From Achromobacter agilis (GTDB taxonomy: Bacteria > Pseudomonadota > Gammaproteobacteria > Burkholderiales > Burkholderiaceae_B), in NCBI RefSeq assembly GCF_900496965.1, contig NZ_UFQB01000016.1, positions 1 to 64,000 on the forward strand: a stretch of DNA of 64,000 bases. Direction: 5' to 3'. The notes beneath the pieces are model-generated. The model searched no databases. It worked only from the letters and a program-made list of their open reading frames with translations, and was not told the origin of the DNA. Below are positions 1-13,161 of the stretch, in pieces (position 1 is the first letter of the stretch; every line of letters starts with the position of its first letter). Both the position numbers and the translations under genes were made by a program.

Positions 1-1
1 G

Positions 2-955
2 GCCGCCGTGCCTGCGCCAGCACCGACACCCATGCCCGCCGCCGTCCAGGCCGCGCCGGCGCCCGAAGCCGCTCCCGCCGCGCCGGCCGTCGCTCCCCAG
101 GTGGCAGCGCCCGCCGCGCCCGAACCGGTAAGCGCCGAAGCCGAACCCGAACCCGAACCCGAACCGCAACCCGTTGCGGCTGTCGCGGCGCCGGCTGTCG
201 AGCCGGGTAGCGTGCCGCCCTGGGAAGATCTGCCGGCCGAGCCGGCGGTCGCCGCCGAGGCGCCCGGCAAGCCTGCCGGTTCCGCGGCGCTGGCGGTCAC
301 GCCGGCCGTTGCCGCCGTCGTCGCCGCGCCGGCCGTGGATGCCGCCGATGCCGGGGACGGCCCGCCCGCCTGGGTCGACGAGGAAATCCCGTTCGACGCC
401 GAAGGCGGTTTCGCACCGGACAACGGCTTCACCGCCGACCCGGACGACGACGATTTCGAAACCCTGGCGTCGCCTGGCGCCGCGCCGGCGCCGGCCGCGC
501 CCGCCCGGCGCGAGAGCCCGCCGCCCGCGCGCAAGCGCAGTTCGGGCGCGCGCATGGCCGACATGACTCCGGCGGGCTGGCCCGAGTTGGCCGCGCGCCT
601 GCCGGTCACCGGCCTGGCCGCGGAACTGGCGCGCCAAAGCGAATGGGCCGGCGTGCAGGGCGATGCGATCGTCCTGCGCGTGGCCGTCAAGACGCTGGCC
701 GAAAGCGAAAGCCGCGTCCGGCTCCAGACCGTGCTGTGCGAGCATTTCGGCCAGGGCATACGATTGGATGTGGAAGTCGGCGTGACGGGCGACGCCACGG
801 CGCACGCCGTGGCCCAGGCCGAACGCGCCGCCCGCCAGCAGGCCGCCGAAGACGCGGTCGCCGTGGATCCGTTCGTGCAGGCGCTGGTGGCCGATTTCGG
901 CGGACAGGTCGTCGCCGGCTCCATTCGCCACGTCGATTCCCCAGCCGCCGCCTGA
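2..955 (+). CDS. dnaX: DNA polymerase III subunit tau/gamma, C-terminal part
   Basis: The reading frame is open from base 2, so the gene begins before the window. Visible is the long Ala/Pro/Glu-rich linker (about the first 180 codons, including a run of Glu-Pro pairs) followed by a compact C-terminal domain of about 130 residues beginning near the TPAGWPELAARLP segment. DnaX loads the sliding clamp and, as tau, links the polymerase core to the DnaB helicase. The clamp-loader ATPase domains are outside the window. The call rests on this architecture plus the ybaB and recR genes directly downstream, an arrangement conserved in many proteobacteria. Confidence 0.85.
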   Translation, partial: AAVPAPAPTPMPAAVQAAPAPEAAPAAPAVAPQVAAPAAPEPVSAEAEPEPEPEPQPVAAVAAPAVEPGSVPPWEDLPAEPAVAAEAPGKPAGSAALAVTPAVAAVVAAPAVDAADAGDGPPAWVDEEIPFDAEGGFAPDNGFTADPDDDDFETLASPGAAPAPAAPARRESPPPARKRSSGARMADMTPAGWPELAARLPVTGLAAELARQSEWAGVQGDAIVLRVAVKTLAESESRVRLQTVLCEHFGQGIRLDVEVGVTGDATAHAVAQAERAARQQAAEDAVAVDPFVQALVADFGGQVVAGSIRHVDSPAAA

Positions 956-1000
956 GGCGGCGGCAATCTCTCATTTCCCTCGTTCAAGGAAGCACCGATC

Positions 1001-1327
1001 ATGATGAAAGGACAACTGGCCGGCCTGATGCGCCAGGCGCAGCAGATGCAGGAAAATATGAAGAAGGCGCAGGACGCCCTGGCCGAGATCCAGGTCGAAG
1101 GCGCCTCCGGCGGCGGCCTGGTCAAGGTCACCATGACCTGCCGCCACGACGTCAAGCGCGTCGCGATCGACCCGTCGCTGCTGGGCGACGACAAGGACAT
1201 GCTGGAAGACCTGGTCGCCGCCGCGTTCAACGACGCGCTGCGCAAGGCCGAAGCGACCTCCCAGGAAAAGATGGCGTCCGTCACCGCCGGCATGCCGCTG
1301 CCCCCGGGCATGAAGCTGCCGTTCTGA
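1001..1327 (+). CDS. ybaB: YbaB/EbfC-family nucleoid-associated protein
   Basis: A 108-residue protein starting [17 protein letters not shown], the usual length and opening of the YbaB/EbfC family. An N-terminal amphipathic helix rich in Met/Gln/Lys is followed by the [16 protein letters not shown] segment typical of the family. YbaB dimers bind DNA and are regarded as nucleoid-associated proteins. The gene sits 45 bases after dnaX and 37 before recR, so all three probably share a transcript. The start could equally be the second ATG at 1004. Confidence 0.93.
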   Translation: MMKGQLAGLMRQAQQMQENMKKAQDALAEIQVEGASGGGLVKVTMTCRHDVKRVAIDPSLLGDDKDMLEDLVAAAFNDALRKAEATSQEKMASVTAGMPLPPGMKLPF

Positions 1328-1364
1328 ATCCGGCCGCATCCGCATCCACAGGCCCTGGCCCGCA

Positions 1365-1973
1365 ATGGATCCTTTACTGCCCGAACCCGAACCGCTGGTT
1401 TCGCTGATCGAGGCGCTGCGGCGCCTGCCCGGCGTGGGCGTGCGTTCCGCGCGGCGCATGGCCTATCACCTGCTGCAGCATGATCCGCAAGGCGCGGACA
1501 TGCTGGGGCGGGCGCTGGCGGGCGCGGTGCGGGACCTGAAACATTGCGCGCGCTGCAACAGCTTTTCGGAAGACGAGGTCTGCGGCACCTGCAGCAATCC
1601 CAAGCGCGACCGCTCCTTGCTGTGCATCGTCGAAACCCCGGCCGACCAGAACATGATCGAGTCCAGCCACGGTTACCGCGGCCTGTACTACGTGCTGATG
1701 GGACGGGTGGCGCCGCTCGAGGGCATCGGCCCGCGCGAGCTCGATTTCGACCGCGTGATCAAGCGCGCCACCGACGGCGAAGTGCAGGAAGTCATCCTGG
1801 CGACCAACTTCACCGCCGAAGGCGAAACCACTGCGCACTTCCTGGGTGAAGCCCTGGGCGAGCGCGGCTTGCGCGTCACGCGGCTTGCGCGCGGCGTACC
1901 GGCAGGCAGCGAACTCGAATACGTGGATGCGGGCACCATCGCGTGGGCCCTGATGGAGCGCAAGATCACCTGA
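1365..1973 (+). CDS. recR: Recombination mediator protein RecR
   Basis: 202 residues, normal RecR length. The N-terminal helix-hairpin-helix region contains [21 protein letters not shown] four-cysteine zinc finger follows (CARC, then CGTC about ten residues later), and then a Toprim domain beginning [15 protein letters not shown]. RecR acts with RecO and RecF to load RecA on gapped DNA. It is the last gene of the dnaX-ybaB-recR group. Confidence 0.96.
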   Translation: MDPLLPEPEPLVSLIEALRRLPGVGVRSARRMAYHLLQHDPQGADMLGRALAGAVRDLKHCARCNSFSEDEVCGTCSNPKRDRSLLCIVETPADQNMIESSHGYRGLYYVLMGRVAPLEGIGPRELDFDRVIKRATDGEVQEVILATNFTAEGETTAHFLGEALGERGLRVTRLARGVPAGSELEYVDAGTIAWALMERKIT

Positions 1974-2040
1974 AGTCAATGCCAGCGAGCCTTCGGCAAC
2001 GTATCGAAGGCCGCCGGAAAAATCCGCGAGGAGACAATCG

Positions 2041-3300
2041 ATGTCAGCGCTGACCGGACTGAAAGTCCTGGAACTCGGCACGCTTATTGCCGGCCCGTTC
2101 GCCGCGCGCATCTTCGGCGAATTCGGCGCCGACGTCATCAAGGTGGAAACGCCCCACGGGCCCGACGGCTCGGGCGGCGGCGACCCCATCCGCAGCTGGC
2201 GCCACCTGCACGAAGGCAATTCCCTGTGGTGGACCGTGCAGGCCCGCAACAAGCGGTCTATCGCTCTCAACCTGAAAGACCCGCGCGCGCGGGAGATCGC
2301 CCGCCAGCTGGCGCTGGACGCCGACGTGGTGGTCGAGAACTACCGGCCCGGAGTGCTCGAGAAGTGGGGGCTGGGCTACGAACAGTTGCGCGCGGTCAAT
2401 CCGGCGCTCATCATGGTGCGGCTGTCCGGTTACGGGCAGACGGGGCCGATGAAGGACCAGCCGGGCTTCGGCGCGATCGGCGAATCCATGGGCGGCCTGC
2501 GGTACGTTTCGGGCCACCCGGACCGGCCGCCGCTGCGGGTCGGCATCTCGATCGGCGATTCGATCGCCGCGCTGCACGGCGTGATCGGCGCCATGATGGC
2601 GCTGCGCCACCGCGACGCCACGGGCGGGCGCTGGAACGGCAAGCAGGGCGTCGAATGTCAGGCAGGGCAGGGGCAGATGGTGGACGTGGCCCTGTACGAG
2701 GCCGTGTTCAACATGATGGAAAGCCTGGTGCCCGAATACGACGTGGCCGGCGTCGTGCGCGAACGCACGGGCGGCGCGCTGCCCGGTATCGTGCCTTCAA
2801 ATACCTACACCACCCGCGACGGCCAGAACATCGTCATCGCCGGCAACGGCGACGCGATCTTCCACCGGCTGATGCGGGCGATCGGCCGGGACGACCTGGC
2901 GTCGGACCCCGGACTGGTGCGCAACGATGGCCGCGCCAGGCGCGTGGAAGAGATCGACGGCGCAATCCAGCAATGGTGCGGCGAACGAGGCATCGAAGAA
3001 GCTCTGGGCATCCTGAAGGGCGCCGACGTGCCTGTCGGCAAGATCTACAGCGTGGCCGACATGTTCAGCGATCCGCAGTTCCTGGCGCGCCGCATGATCG
3101 AGCAGCACCGCTTCGCCGACGGCAGCCCGGTCAAGCTGCCGGCGGTCGTTCCCAAACTGTCGGAAACCCCTGGAGAGACTCGCTGGGTGGGCCCGGGATT
3201 AGGGGAACATACCGAGGAAGTCCTGAAATCGCTGGGGTATGATTCAGCGGCTATCGACGAACTGGCAAAGACCGGCGCTATCGGTAGACCCGACAATTAG
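2041..3300 (+). CDS. CaiB/BaiF-family (class III) CoA-transferase
   Basis: 419 residues. The opening LKVLELGTLIAGPFAARIFGE and the following ADVIKVETP are the family signature; GQMVDVALYEAVF places the expected active-site aspartate at residue 215. These enzymes move CoA between carboxylic acids. The protein has a short insertion (about residues 195-210) relative to the compact family form. It is followed 11 bases later by an ABC importer, which suggests that the imported acid is its substrate, but the substrate cannot be read from the sequence. The Shine-Dalgarno is GAGGAGA just ahead of the start. Confidence 0.9.
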   Translation: MSALTGLKVLELGTLIAGPFAARIFGEFGADVIKVETPHGPDGSGGGDPIRSWRHLHEGNSLWWTVQARNKRSIALNLKDPRAREIARQLALDADVVVENYRPGVLEKWGLGYEQLRAVNPALIMVRLSGYGQTGPMKDQPGFGAIGESMGGLRYVSGHPDRPPLRVGISIGDSIAALHGVIGAMMALRHRDATGGRWNGKQGVECQAGQGQMVDVALYEAVFNMMESLVPEYDVAGVVRERTGGALPGIVPSNTYTTRDGQNIVIAGNGDAIFHRLMRAIGRDDLASDPGLVRNDGRARRVEEIDGAIQQWCGERGIEEALGILKGADVPVGKIYSVADMFSDPQFLARRMIEQHRFADGSPVKLPAVVPKLSETPGETRWVGPGLGEHTEEVLKSLGYDSAAIDELAKTGAIGRPDN

Positions 3301-3311
3301 GAGACAACCAC

Positions 3312-4352
3312 ATGTCAGTCACTCGCCGTGATCTGCTCAAGATGGCCGGTGCCGCCGGCGTCATGGGCATGGCGCCCGCCATTGTGCGCGCCCAGAAGCT
3401 GGAAAAGACCAAGGTCCAGATCGCCGTCGGCGGCAAGCCGCTGATCTACTATCTCCCCCTGTCCATCGCGGAAGCCCGCGGCTATTTCAAGGACGAAGGG
3501 CTGGACGTCAGCATCGCCGACTTCGCGGGGGGCTCCAAGGCCCTGCAGGCGGTGGTGGGTGGCAGCGCCGACATCGTTTCCGGCGCGTTCGAACACACGT
3601 TGTCCATGCAGTCCAAGGGGCAGGCCTATCGCGCCTTCGTGCTGCAGGGCCGCGCGCCGATGATCGGCGTGGGGGTCTCCAAGAAGAACCTGCCCAACTA
3701 CAAGGGCGCGGCCGACCTGAAGGGCAAGAAGATCGGCGTGACGGCGCCGGGTTCTTCCACCAACATGGTGGTCAGCTTCTTCCTGGCCAAGCACGGCCTG
3801 AAGGCCTCGGACGTGTCCATCATCGGCGTGGGCGCCGGCGCCGGCGCGGTGACCGCCCTGCGCAGCGGCCAGATCGACGCCATCTCCAACACCGATCCCG
3901 TGGTGTCGATGCTGGCGATGCCCGGCGACATCCAGATCATCGTGGACACGCGCACGCTCAAGGACACCCGGGAAATCTTCGGCGGCAACATGCCGGCGGG
4001 CTGCCTGTACGCGCCCCAGGCCTTCCTCGACGCCAATCCCAATACGGCTCAGGCGCTGGCCAATGCGCTGGTGCGCGCCGACAAATGGATCCAGAAGGCC
4101 GGACCGGACGAGATCGCCAAGGTCGTGCCCGAAACGTATCTGCTGGGCGATCCGGCGGTCTACAAGGCCGCCATCGGTAAGAGCCTGGAAGGCCTGTCGC
4201 CCGACGGCATGATTCCCGAGGACGGCGCCGCCACCGCGCTCAAGGCGCTGGCCGCCTATCAGGCGGACTTCGACGGCTCCAAGATCGATCCGTCCAAGGT
4301 CTGGACCAATGATTTCGCGCGCCGCGCCAACGAGAAGTACCCCAATGGCTGA
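3312..4352 (+). CDS. ABC transporter substrate-binding protein, NitT/TauT type
   Basis: 346 residues with a twin-arginine export signal (TRRDLLKMAGAAG, cleavage likely after the Ala-rich stretch near residue 27). The mature protein has the SsuA/THI5-like pattern: GYFKDEGLDVSIADF, then GGSKALQAVVGGSADIVSG, then KGKKIGVTAPGSSTN. Such periplasmic proteins deliver small organic anions or amines to a membrane importer. It lies between a CoA-transferase and its ATPase and permease; the stop overlaps the ATPase start. Solute unknown. Confidence 0.9.
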   Translation: MSVTRRDLLKMAGAAGVMGMAPAIVRAQKLEKTKVQIAVGGKPLIYYLPLSIAEARGYFKDEGLDVSIADFAGGSKALQAVVGGSADIVSGAFEHTLSMQSKGQAYRAFVLQGRAPMIGVGVSKKNLPNYKGAADLKGKKIGVTAPGSSTNMVVSFFLAKHGLKASDVSIIGVGAGAGAVTALRSGQIDAISNTDPVVSMLAMPGDIQIIVDTRTLKDTREIFGGNMPAGCLYAPQAFLDANPNTAQALANALVRADKWIQKAGPDEIAKVVPETYLLGDPAVYKAAIGKSLEGLSPDGMIPEDGAATALKALAAYQADFDGSKIDPSKVWTNDFARRANEKYPNG

Positions 4353-5154
4353 AGCCGCGCTTTCGCTGGAGAACATCAGTTGCACCTTCGTCTCGCGTGA
4401 CGACCGCAGTCAGCGCTACACCGCAGTAAGCGACACGTCCCTGGCCATCGCGCCGGGGGAGTTCGTCTCGGTGGTGGGGCCCACGGGCTGCGGCAAGTCC
4501 ACCTTGCTCAACGTCAGCGCCGGCCTGCTGGCGCCGTCGTCGGGCCAGGTGAAAGTATTCGGGCAGCCGCTGTCCAGCATCAATGCGCGGGCGGGCTACA
4601 TGTTCCAGGGCGAGGCATTACTGCCCTGGCGCAGCGCGCTGGATAACGTCGTGGCGGGGCTGGATTTCGCCGGCGTGCCGCGCCCCGAAGCGCTGGAGCG
4701 CGGCCGCGAATGGATGCGCCGGGTCGGCCTGGGCGGTTTCGAAGGCCGCTATCCCCACCAGATGTCCGGCGGCATGCGCAAGCGCGCTATGCTTGCGCAG
4801 ACCCTGATCCGCGACCCGGACATCATCCTGATGGACGAGCCGTTCTCCGCGCTGGACATCCAGACGCGCCAGCTCATGGAGAACGAGGTCCTGGACCTGT
4901 GGATGGCCAAGCGCAAGGCCGTGCTCTTCATCACGCACGACCTGGACGAAGCCATCGCCATGAGCGACCGGGTGGTGGTGCTGTCGGCCGGTCCCGGCAC
5001 CCACCCCATCGGCGAATTCGCGATCGACCTGCCGCGCCCGCGCGACGTGGCGGAGGTGCGCACCGATCCGCGGTTCGTTGAACTGCATGCCGCCATCTGG
5101 GGCGTGCTGCGTGAAGAAGTGCTCAAGGGCTATGCCCAACAGAAGCGGGCCTAA
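4345..5154 (+). CDS. ABC transporter ATP-binding protein, NitT/TauT type
   Basis: 269 residues counted from the ATG at 4345, which overlaps the last eight bases of the binding-protein gene; the longer upstream start is in the same frame but lacks a good ribosome site. Walker A is GPTGCGKST, the signature is MSGGM, Walker B is IILMDEPF, and the H-loop is FITHDLDEA. It powers the importer formed with the permease downstream. MSGGM instead of LSGGQ is a common variant in the SsuB/TauB group. Confidence 0.92.
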   Translation: MAEAALSLENISCTFVSRDDRSQRYTAVSDTSLAIAPGEFVSVVGPTGCGKSTLLNVSAGLLAPSSGQVKVFGQPLSSINARAGYMFQGEALLPWRSALDNVVAGLDFAGVPRPEALERGREWMRRVGLGGFEGRYPHQMSGGMRKRAMLAQTLIRDPDIILMDEPFSALDIQTRQLMENEVLDLWMAKRKAVLFITHDLDEAIAMSDRVVVLSAGPGTHPIGEFAIDLPRPRDVAEVRTDPRFVELHAAIWGVLREEVLKGYAQQKRA

Positions 5155-5164
5155 AGATGAGACC

Positions 5165-5250
5165 CACCCCCGAAGCGCCTTTGGCGCTTCCCCCTCAAGG
5201 GGGCGCCGCAGGCGGACCGGCGAAGCCGGATCCGCGGCGGCCGGGCTTGG
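5165..5250 (+). repeat. GC-rich intergenic repeat, copy A
   Basis: This sequence, in the 150-base gap between the ATPase and permease genes, has the blocks CGCTT-CCCCCTCAAGGGGG-CGCC, then GCGGACCGGCGAAGCCGGATCCGC, then GGGCTTGG. A close copy lies in opposite orientation at 35172-35258. It contains the perfect short stem CCCCCTNNAGGGGG, so its RNA would fold. It probably modulates expression between the two cistrons or is simply a repetitive extragenic element. Confidence 0.7.
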
Positions 5251-5304
5251 TGTATGCCTGCTGTCTAAGCAGAACGAGGCGCGCAGGCGCCCTGGAGTGG
5301 TGAC

Positions 5305-6102
5305 ATGTCGAAGTCTTTGATCAAACCGGGTACGGCCAGCTTACGCTTCTGGCAGTTGCTGCTGCTCGTCATCATTCTTCTCGTCTGGCATTTCGCCTCG
5401 CGCGATCCGAAGGTGGCGTTCTTTTTCGGCGAACCGCTGAAGGTGTGGGGCCGCATCTGGGCCTGGTTCGTCACCAATGCGGACATCTATACCCACCTGG
5501 GCGTCACGCTGACCGAAACCGTGCTGGCCTTTTTCATCGGCACCATCGCCGGCCTGGGCTTCGGCCTGTGGCTGGGGTTGTCGCCGGGCGCCAGCGCCAT
5601 CCTGGATCCTTACATCAAGGCTGCCAACTCGATGCCCCGCGTCATCCTGGCGCCCATCTTCGGCATGTGGTTCGGACTGGGCATCTGGTCCAAGGTCGCG
5701 CTGGCGGTGACCCTGGTGTTCTTCATCGTCTTCTTCAACGTCTACCAGGGCGTGCGCGAAGTCAGCCCCACCTTGCTGGACAACGCAAGAATGCTGGGCG
5801 CGCGCAAGCGCCAGCTGTTGCGGCACGTGTATCTGCCGTCGGCCACCAGCTGGGTGTTCTCCAGCCTGCACACGTCCGTGGGCCTGGCCTTCGTGGGCGC
5901 GGTGGTGGGCGAATACCTGGGGTCGGCGAGCGGGGTGGGGTACCTGATCCTGCAGGCTGAAGGCACGTTCGACGTGAACACCGTGTTCGCGGGCATCATC
6001 GTGCTGACGGCCTTCGCGCTGGTCCTGGACGGCATCGTCGGCGTGGGTGAAAAGCGCCTGATGAAATGGCAGCCCCGGTCAGGCGAAACCGAAAAGCTCT
6101 AA
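5305..6102 (+). CDS. ABC transporter permease, NitT/TauT type
   Basis: 265 residues with six hydrophobic segments and the SsuC/TauC-type EAA loop (TLLDNARMLGARKRQLLRHV, about residues 155-175). The first membrane segment is LLLLVIILLVWHFAS. It forms the channel of the importer with the ATPase at 4345. It is separated from that gene by the copy A repeat, and has its own Shine-Dalgarno (GGAGTGG) ahead of the ATG. Confidence 0.91.
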   Translation: MSKSLIKPGTASLRFWQLLLLVIILLVWHFASRDPKVAFFFGEPLKVWGRIWAWFVTNADIYTHLGVTLTETVLAFFIGTIAGLGFGLWLGLSPGASAILDPYIKAANSMPRVILAPIFGMWFGLGIWSKVALAVTLVFFIVFFNVYQGVREVSPTLLDNARMLGARKRQLLRHVYLPSATSWVFSSLHTSVGLAFVGAVVGEYLGSASGVGYLILQAEGTFDVNTVFAGIIVLTAFALVLDGIVGVGEKRLMKWQPRSGETEKL

Positions 6103-6133
6103 CCAGGCATTCTTTCATTCCTACGGAGTTCCC

Positions 6134-6661
6134 ATGGCCCGCCTGCCTTATGCCGACCTGACCCACCCCGACGCCCAGCCGCTGGTCGACCGCATCGTCG
6201 CCGAACGGGGCAGCGTTCTGCATCTGTACCAGATGCTGCTGCACAGCCCCGCCGTGGCGGGCGGCTGGCTCAACTACCTGACGTCGATCCGCCAACTCAG
6301 CACGTTGCCCGGCGACCTGCGCGAGCTGGTGATCATGCGGGTGGCGGCCATCAACGGCGCGCCCTACGAGGCCGACCAGCATGCGCCGATCGCCCTGAAA
6401 GAAGGCGTGTCGCAGGCGCAGCTGGATGCGCTTGACGCCTGGGAAAGCTCGAGCCTCTTCAGCGACCGCGAGAAGGCGGTGCTGGCCTACACCGACACCA
6501 TGACGCGCCACGTGCAGGTGCCGGAGCCGGTGTTCCAGGCGGCCAGGGCCGCCATGGGTTCCGACAAGCTCATGGTCGAACTGACCGCGACGGTAGCGGC
6601 CTACAACATGGTGTCGCGCTTCCTTGAGGCGCTGCAGGTGCATTCGCACGACCACCGGTAA
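6134..6661 (+). CDS. Carboxymuconolactone decarboxylase / AhpD-like family protein
   Basis: 175 residues, all helical in appearance. The family core is LRELVIMRVAAINGAPYEADQHAPIALKEG, split here as LRELVIMRVAAIN and APYEADQHAPIA. The AhpD CxxC pair is absent; the glutamate-histidine arrangement (E..xH) of the decarboxylase-type branch is kept. It is last in the CoA-transferase/ABC operon, 31 bases after the permease, so it may act on the same imported acid. A peroxidase role is unlikely without the cysteines. Confidence 0.8.
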   Translation: MARLPYADLTHPDAQPLVDRIVAERGSVLHLYQMLLHSPAVAGGWLNYLTSIRQLSTLPGDLRELVIMRVAAINGAPYEADQHAPIALKEGVSQAQLDALDAWESSSLFSDREKAVLAYTDTMTRHVQVPEPVFQAARAAMGSDKLMVELTATVAAYNMVSRFLEALQVHSHDHR

Positions 6662-6699
6662 GCCGCGCAAGCGGCATCCGGTGGCCGGCGCGGTTCTGT

Positions 6700-7653
6700 T
6701 CAGGCGCGCTGGGCTTCGATCAGCGCATCCAGTTTGACCGCGTCCGCCACGAACAGGCGGATGCCTTCCGACAGTTTTTCGCTGGCCATCGCGTCTTCGT
6801 TGAGCAGGGTGCGGAACGTGACCTCGTCCGCGCCGATGCGGGCGAGGTCGGCAGGGACGTCGTCGGCGCGCAGCTGCGCGGGCGCGTCGCCCTCGGTGCC
6901 GGCCAACTTGGTCAGCAGCTCCGGGCTGATGGTCAGCAGATCGCAGCCCGACAGCGCCAGGATCTGGCCCACGTTGCGGAAGCTGGCGCCCATGATTTCG
7001 GTGGGAATGCCGAAGTGCTTGTAGTACTGATAGATCCGGGTGACGGACAGCACGCCCGGATCGCGAGCGCCGGCGTTGTCGGCTTCGACCCAGGCGGCGC
7101 CGGCGGATTTCTTATGCCAGTCGTAGATGCGGCCGACGAAGGGCGAGATCAGTTGCACGCGCGCATCGGCGCAGGCGACCGCCTGCGGCAGCGAGAACAG
7201 CAGGGTCAGGTTGCAGCGCACGCCTTCGGATTGCAGCGCGCGGGCCGCCTGGATGCCTTCCCAGGTCGATGCGATCTTGATCAGCACGCGCTCGCGCGGC
7301 ACGCCGGCAGCTTCGTACAGGGCGATCAGGCTGCGAGCGCGCTCGATGGTGGCGCGGGTATCGAACGACAGGCGGGCGTCCACTTCGGTCGACACGCGTC
7401 CCGGAACGATGTCCAGGATCGCGCGGCCGAAGGCGACCAGCAGGCGGTCCATGAGTTCCGCGGTGGGCGCGCCGCGGTATTCGCGCGCGGTTTTTTCCAG
7501 CAGCGGGCGGTAGGCATCCTGCTGAACCGCCTTGAGAATAAGGGACGGGTTGGTGGTGGCGTCGGTGGGACGCAACGCCTTCATGGCTTCGAAATCCCCC
7601 GTGTCGGCGACGACGGTGGTGTGGTTGCGCAAGGCGTCAAGTTGACTGGACAT
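6700..7653 (-). CDS. tal: Transaldolase
   Basis: 317 residues, the length of TalB-type enzymes. Signature one, [10 protein letters not shown], is at residues 30-39; the Schiff-base lysine lies in [12 protein letters not shown] (K126). Later blocks include [20 protein letters not shown] and [13 protein letters not shown]. Transaldolase moves a dihydroxyacetone unit between sugar phosphates in the non-oxidative pentose phosphate pathway. It is convergent with the gene at 6134 and divergent from carA. Confidence 0.96.
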   Translation of the reverse strand: MSSQLDALRNHTTVVADTGDFEAMKALRPTDATTNPSLILKAVQQDAYRPLLEKTAREYRGAPTAELMDRLLVAFGRAILDIVPGRVSTEVDARLSFDTRATIERARSLIALYEAAGVPRERVLIKIASTWEGIQAARALQSEGVRCNLTLLFSLPQAVACADARVQLISPFVGRIYDWHKKSAGAAWVEADNAGARDPGVLSVTRIYQYYKHFGIPTEIMGASFRNVGQILALSGCDLLTISPELLTKLAGTEGDAPAQLRADDVPADLARIGADEVTFRTLLNEDAMASEKLSEGIRLFVADAVKLDALIEAQRA

Positions 7654-7872
7654 GGACGATACGGCTCGCAGCTGGCTAGGGTTGAAGGTGTCCTAGCGTA
7701 TCACCGAGGCCGCCAGGGCGCTGTCGGCCGGACGAGGGAGGGGGATGGCCGGGCGTCGGAAAACGGGCCAAAACACCGTTTCCGGCCTTATTTGGCGCGG
7801 TTCGCCGGGAAAAACGGCCGCTCAAGGTATAATCCGAAGGTTTGATTATCGATTCTAAAACCGGGGTTTACT

Positions 7873-9027
7873 GTGCTGCCGCAACTTTTTCCCGAGGGGA
7901 TCAACCGCTTCCCTCCTGCAATTCTGGCTCTGGCGGACGGTACCATTTTTCGAGGCGTGTCGATCGGTGCGCCTGGGCATACCGTTGCCGAGGTGGTGTT
8001 CAACACCGCGATGACCGGGTACCAGGAAATTCTCACCGATCCCAGCTACAGCGGCCAGATCGTTACGCTGACCTATCCGCACATCGGCAATACCGGCGTC
8101 AACGCCGAGGACGTGGAAGCCAATCGCGTCTATGCCGCCGGCCTGGTGGTCCGCGACTGTCCCGCCCGCGTGTCGAACTTCCGTTCCACGCAATCGTTGC
8201 CTGAGTACCTTTCCGAGCAGGGCATCGTCGCCATTTCTGGCGTGGATACCCGCAAGCTCACCCGCATCCTGCGTGAAAAGGGCGCCCAGGGCGCCTGCAT
8301 CTTCGTCGGCACCGACGCCGAACGCGCCGTCGACCTGGCCCGCGGCTTCGCCGGCATGGCCGGCATGGACCTGGCCCGCGTCGTCTCCATCAAGGACAGC
8401 CTCAACTGGACCGAAGGCACCTGGCAACTGGGCTCGGGCTTCTCCCAGCCGGACCAGTCCAAGTTCCACGTCGTCGCCTACGACTTCGGCATCAAGAGCA
8501 ACATCCTGCGCCTGCTGGCCGACCGCGGCTGCCGCATCACCCTGGTGCCGGCCCAGACCAGCGCCGAGGAAGTCTTCAAGCTGAATCCGGACGGCGTGTT
8601 TCTGTCCAACGGCCCTGGCGATCCCGAGCCCTGCGACTACGCCATCGACGCCACGCGCGCCTTCCTGGACAAGAAGTTGCCGGTGTTCGGCATCTGCCTG
8701 GGCCACCAGATCATGGGCCTGGCGCTGGGCGGCAAGACGCTCAAGATGAAGACCGGCCACCACGGCGCCAACCACCCCGTGCAGGACCTCCAGTCCAAGC
8801 GCGTGTTCATCACCAGCCAGAACCACGGTTTCGCGGTCGACGCGGCCAGCCTGCCGGCCACCGCGCGCGTGACGCACGTCTCGCTGTTCGACGGCACGCT
8901 GCAGGGCTTCGAGCTCACCGACCGTCCGGCCTTCTGCTTCCAGGGCCATCCCGAAGCCAGCCCCGGTCCGCACGACATCCTGGAGCTGTTCGACAAGTTC
9001 ATCAGCCTGATGTCCGGCCAAAAGTAA
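7873..9027 (+). CDS. carA: Carbamoyl-phosphate synthase small subunit
   Basis: 384 residues from a GTG start preceded by GGGG. The N-terminal CarA domain reads [11 protein letters not shown] and [17 protein letters not shown]; the C-terminal class I glutamine amidotransferase has its nucleophile in FGICLGHQ (C275) and the His/Glu pair in [11 protein letters not shown]. CarA hydrolyses glutamine and channels ammonia to CarB for arginine and pyrimidine synthesis. carB starts ten bases after the stop. Confidence 0.98.
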   Translation: MLPQLFPEGINRFPPAILALADGTIFRGVSIGAPGHTVAEVVFNTAMTGYQEILTDPSYSGQIVTLTYPHIGNTGVNAEDVEANRVYAAGLVVRDCPARVSNFRSTQSLPEYLSEQGIVAISGVDTRKLTRILREKGAQGACIFVGTDAERAVDLARGFAGMAGMDLARVVSIKDSLNWTEGTWQLGSGFSQPDQSKFHVVAYDFGIKSNILRLLADRGCRITLVPAQTSAEEVFKLNPDGVFLSNGPGDPEPCDYAIDATRAFLDKKLPVFGICLGHQIMGLALGGKTLKMKTGHHGANHPVQDLQSKRVFITSQNHGFAVDAASLPATARVTHVSLFDGTLQGFELTDRPAFCFQGHPEASPGPHDILELFDKFISLMSGQK

Positions 9028-9037
9028 AGATTGCATC

Positions 9038-12277
<3,240 letters not shown>

Positions 12278-12296
12278 TCCGGCAACGGCATCAAGG

Positions 12297-12327
12297 TAGG
12301 GCACGCGAGAGCGTGCCCTAATTCTTT
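12297..12327 (+). terminator. Intrinsic terminator of carAB
   Basis: A perfect ten-pair stem, TAGGGCACGC and GCGTGCCCTA, with a GAGA loop is followed by ATTCTTT, 19 bases after the carB stop. The T tract is short, so some read-through into the SDR gene is possible. Confidence 0.8.
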
Positions 12328-12354
12328 GCAACGCGATAAAGGGCTTCAGGCATT

Positions 12355-13119
12355 ATGGACAGAGTCTTCATCACCGGCGCGAGCAGCGGCCTGGGACGCG
12401 CGTTGGCGCAGCGATATGCCGCCGCGGGCGCCACGCTGGGGCTGCTGGGCCGCCGCGAAGAGGCGTTGCGCGAGCTGGCCGACAGCCTGCCGGGGCAGCA
12501 CCGCTGCTATGTCGCGGACGTGCGCGACCGTGAGGCCTTGCATGCCGCGGCCCAGGATTTCATCGCGTTCTGCCAGGGGAGGGTCGATGTCGTGATCGCC
12601 AGCGCGGGCATCAGCGCGGGGACGCTGACCGATCATGGAGAGGACTACGAGGTCTTCAAAGCGATCGTGGACACCAATCTGCTGGCAACGGTTTCGACGT
12701 TCGAGCCTTTCATCGCGCCGATGCGGGCGGCGGGGGCGGGGCGCCTGGTGGGCATCGCGAGCGTGGCGGGAGTGCGGGGGCTGCCGGGGGCCGGCGCGTA
12801 CAGCGCTTCCAAGTCGGCGGTGGTGACCTACTGCGAGAGCCTGCGGCTGGAGCTGGCGGGGGAGGGTGTCCAGGTGGTGACGATCGCGCCGGGCTACATC
12901 AAGACGGCCATGACGGCGCACAATCCCTATTCGATGCCTTTTCTGATGGAAGCGGACGCTTTCGCGCAGCGCGCGCGCGCAGCCATCGATCGCGGGACGT
13001 CCTATGTGGTGATTCCGTGGCAGATGGGGGTGGTAGCCAAGCTGATGCGCCTGCTGCCCAACGCCGTCTACGACCGCCTGGCCCGCAATGCCCCTCGCAA
13101 ACCGCGCAAGCCGCAGTAA
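12355..13119 (+). CDS. Short-chain dehydrogenase/reductase (SDR)
   Basis: 254 residues of classical SDR type: the cofactor motif TGASSGLG at residues 7-14, NAG-equivalent ASAGIS, a catalytic serine in VGIASVAG, and Tyr149/Lys153 in YSASK. The fold binds NAD(P)H at the membrane-free cytosolic side and oxidises or reduces an alcohol or ketone; the substrate is not predictable. The C-terminus is basic and hydrophobic (LMRLLPNAVYDRLARN). It is separated from carB by a terminator. Confidence 0.9.
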   Translation: MDRVFITGASSGLGRALAQRYAAAGATLGLLGRREEALRELADSLPGQHRCYVADVRDREALHAAAQDFIAFCQGRVDVVIASAGISAGTLTDHGEDYEVFKAIVDTNLLATVSTFEPFIAPMRAAGAGRLVGIASVAGVRGLPGAGAYSASKSAVVTYCESLRLELAGEGVQVVTIAPGYIKTAMTAHNPYSMPFLMEADAFAQRARAAIDRGTSYVVIPWQMGVVAKLMRLLPNAVYDRLARNAPRKPRKPQ

Positions 13120-13161
13120 AGGCCGCGGTGTTCGTAGCACCCCTGCGAGCTGCCCGCGTTC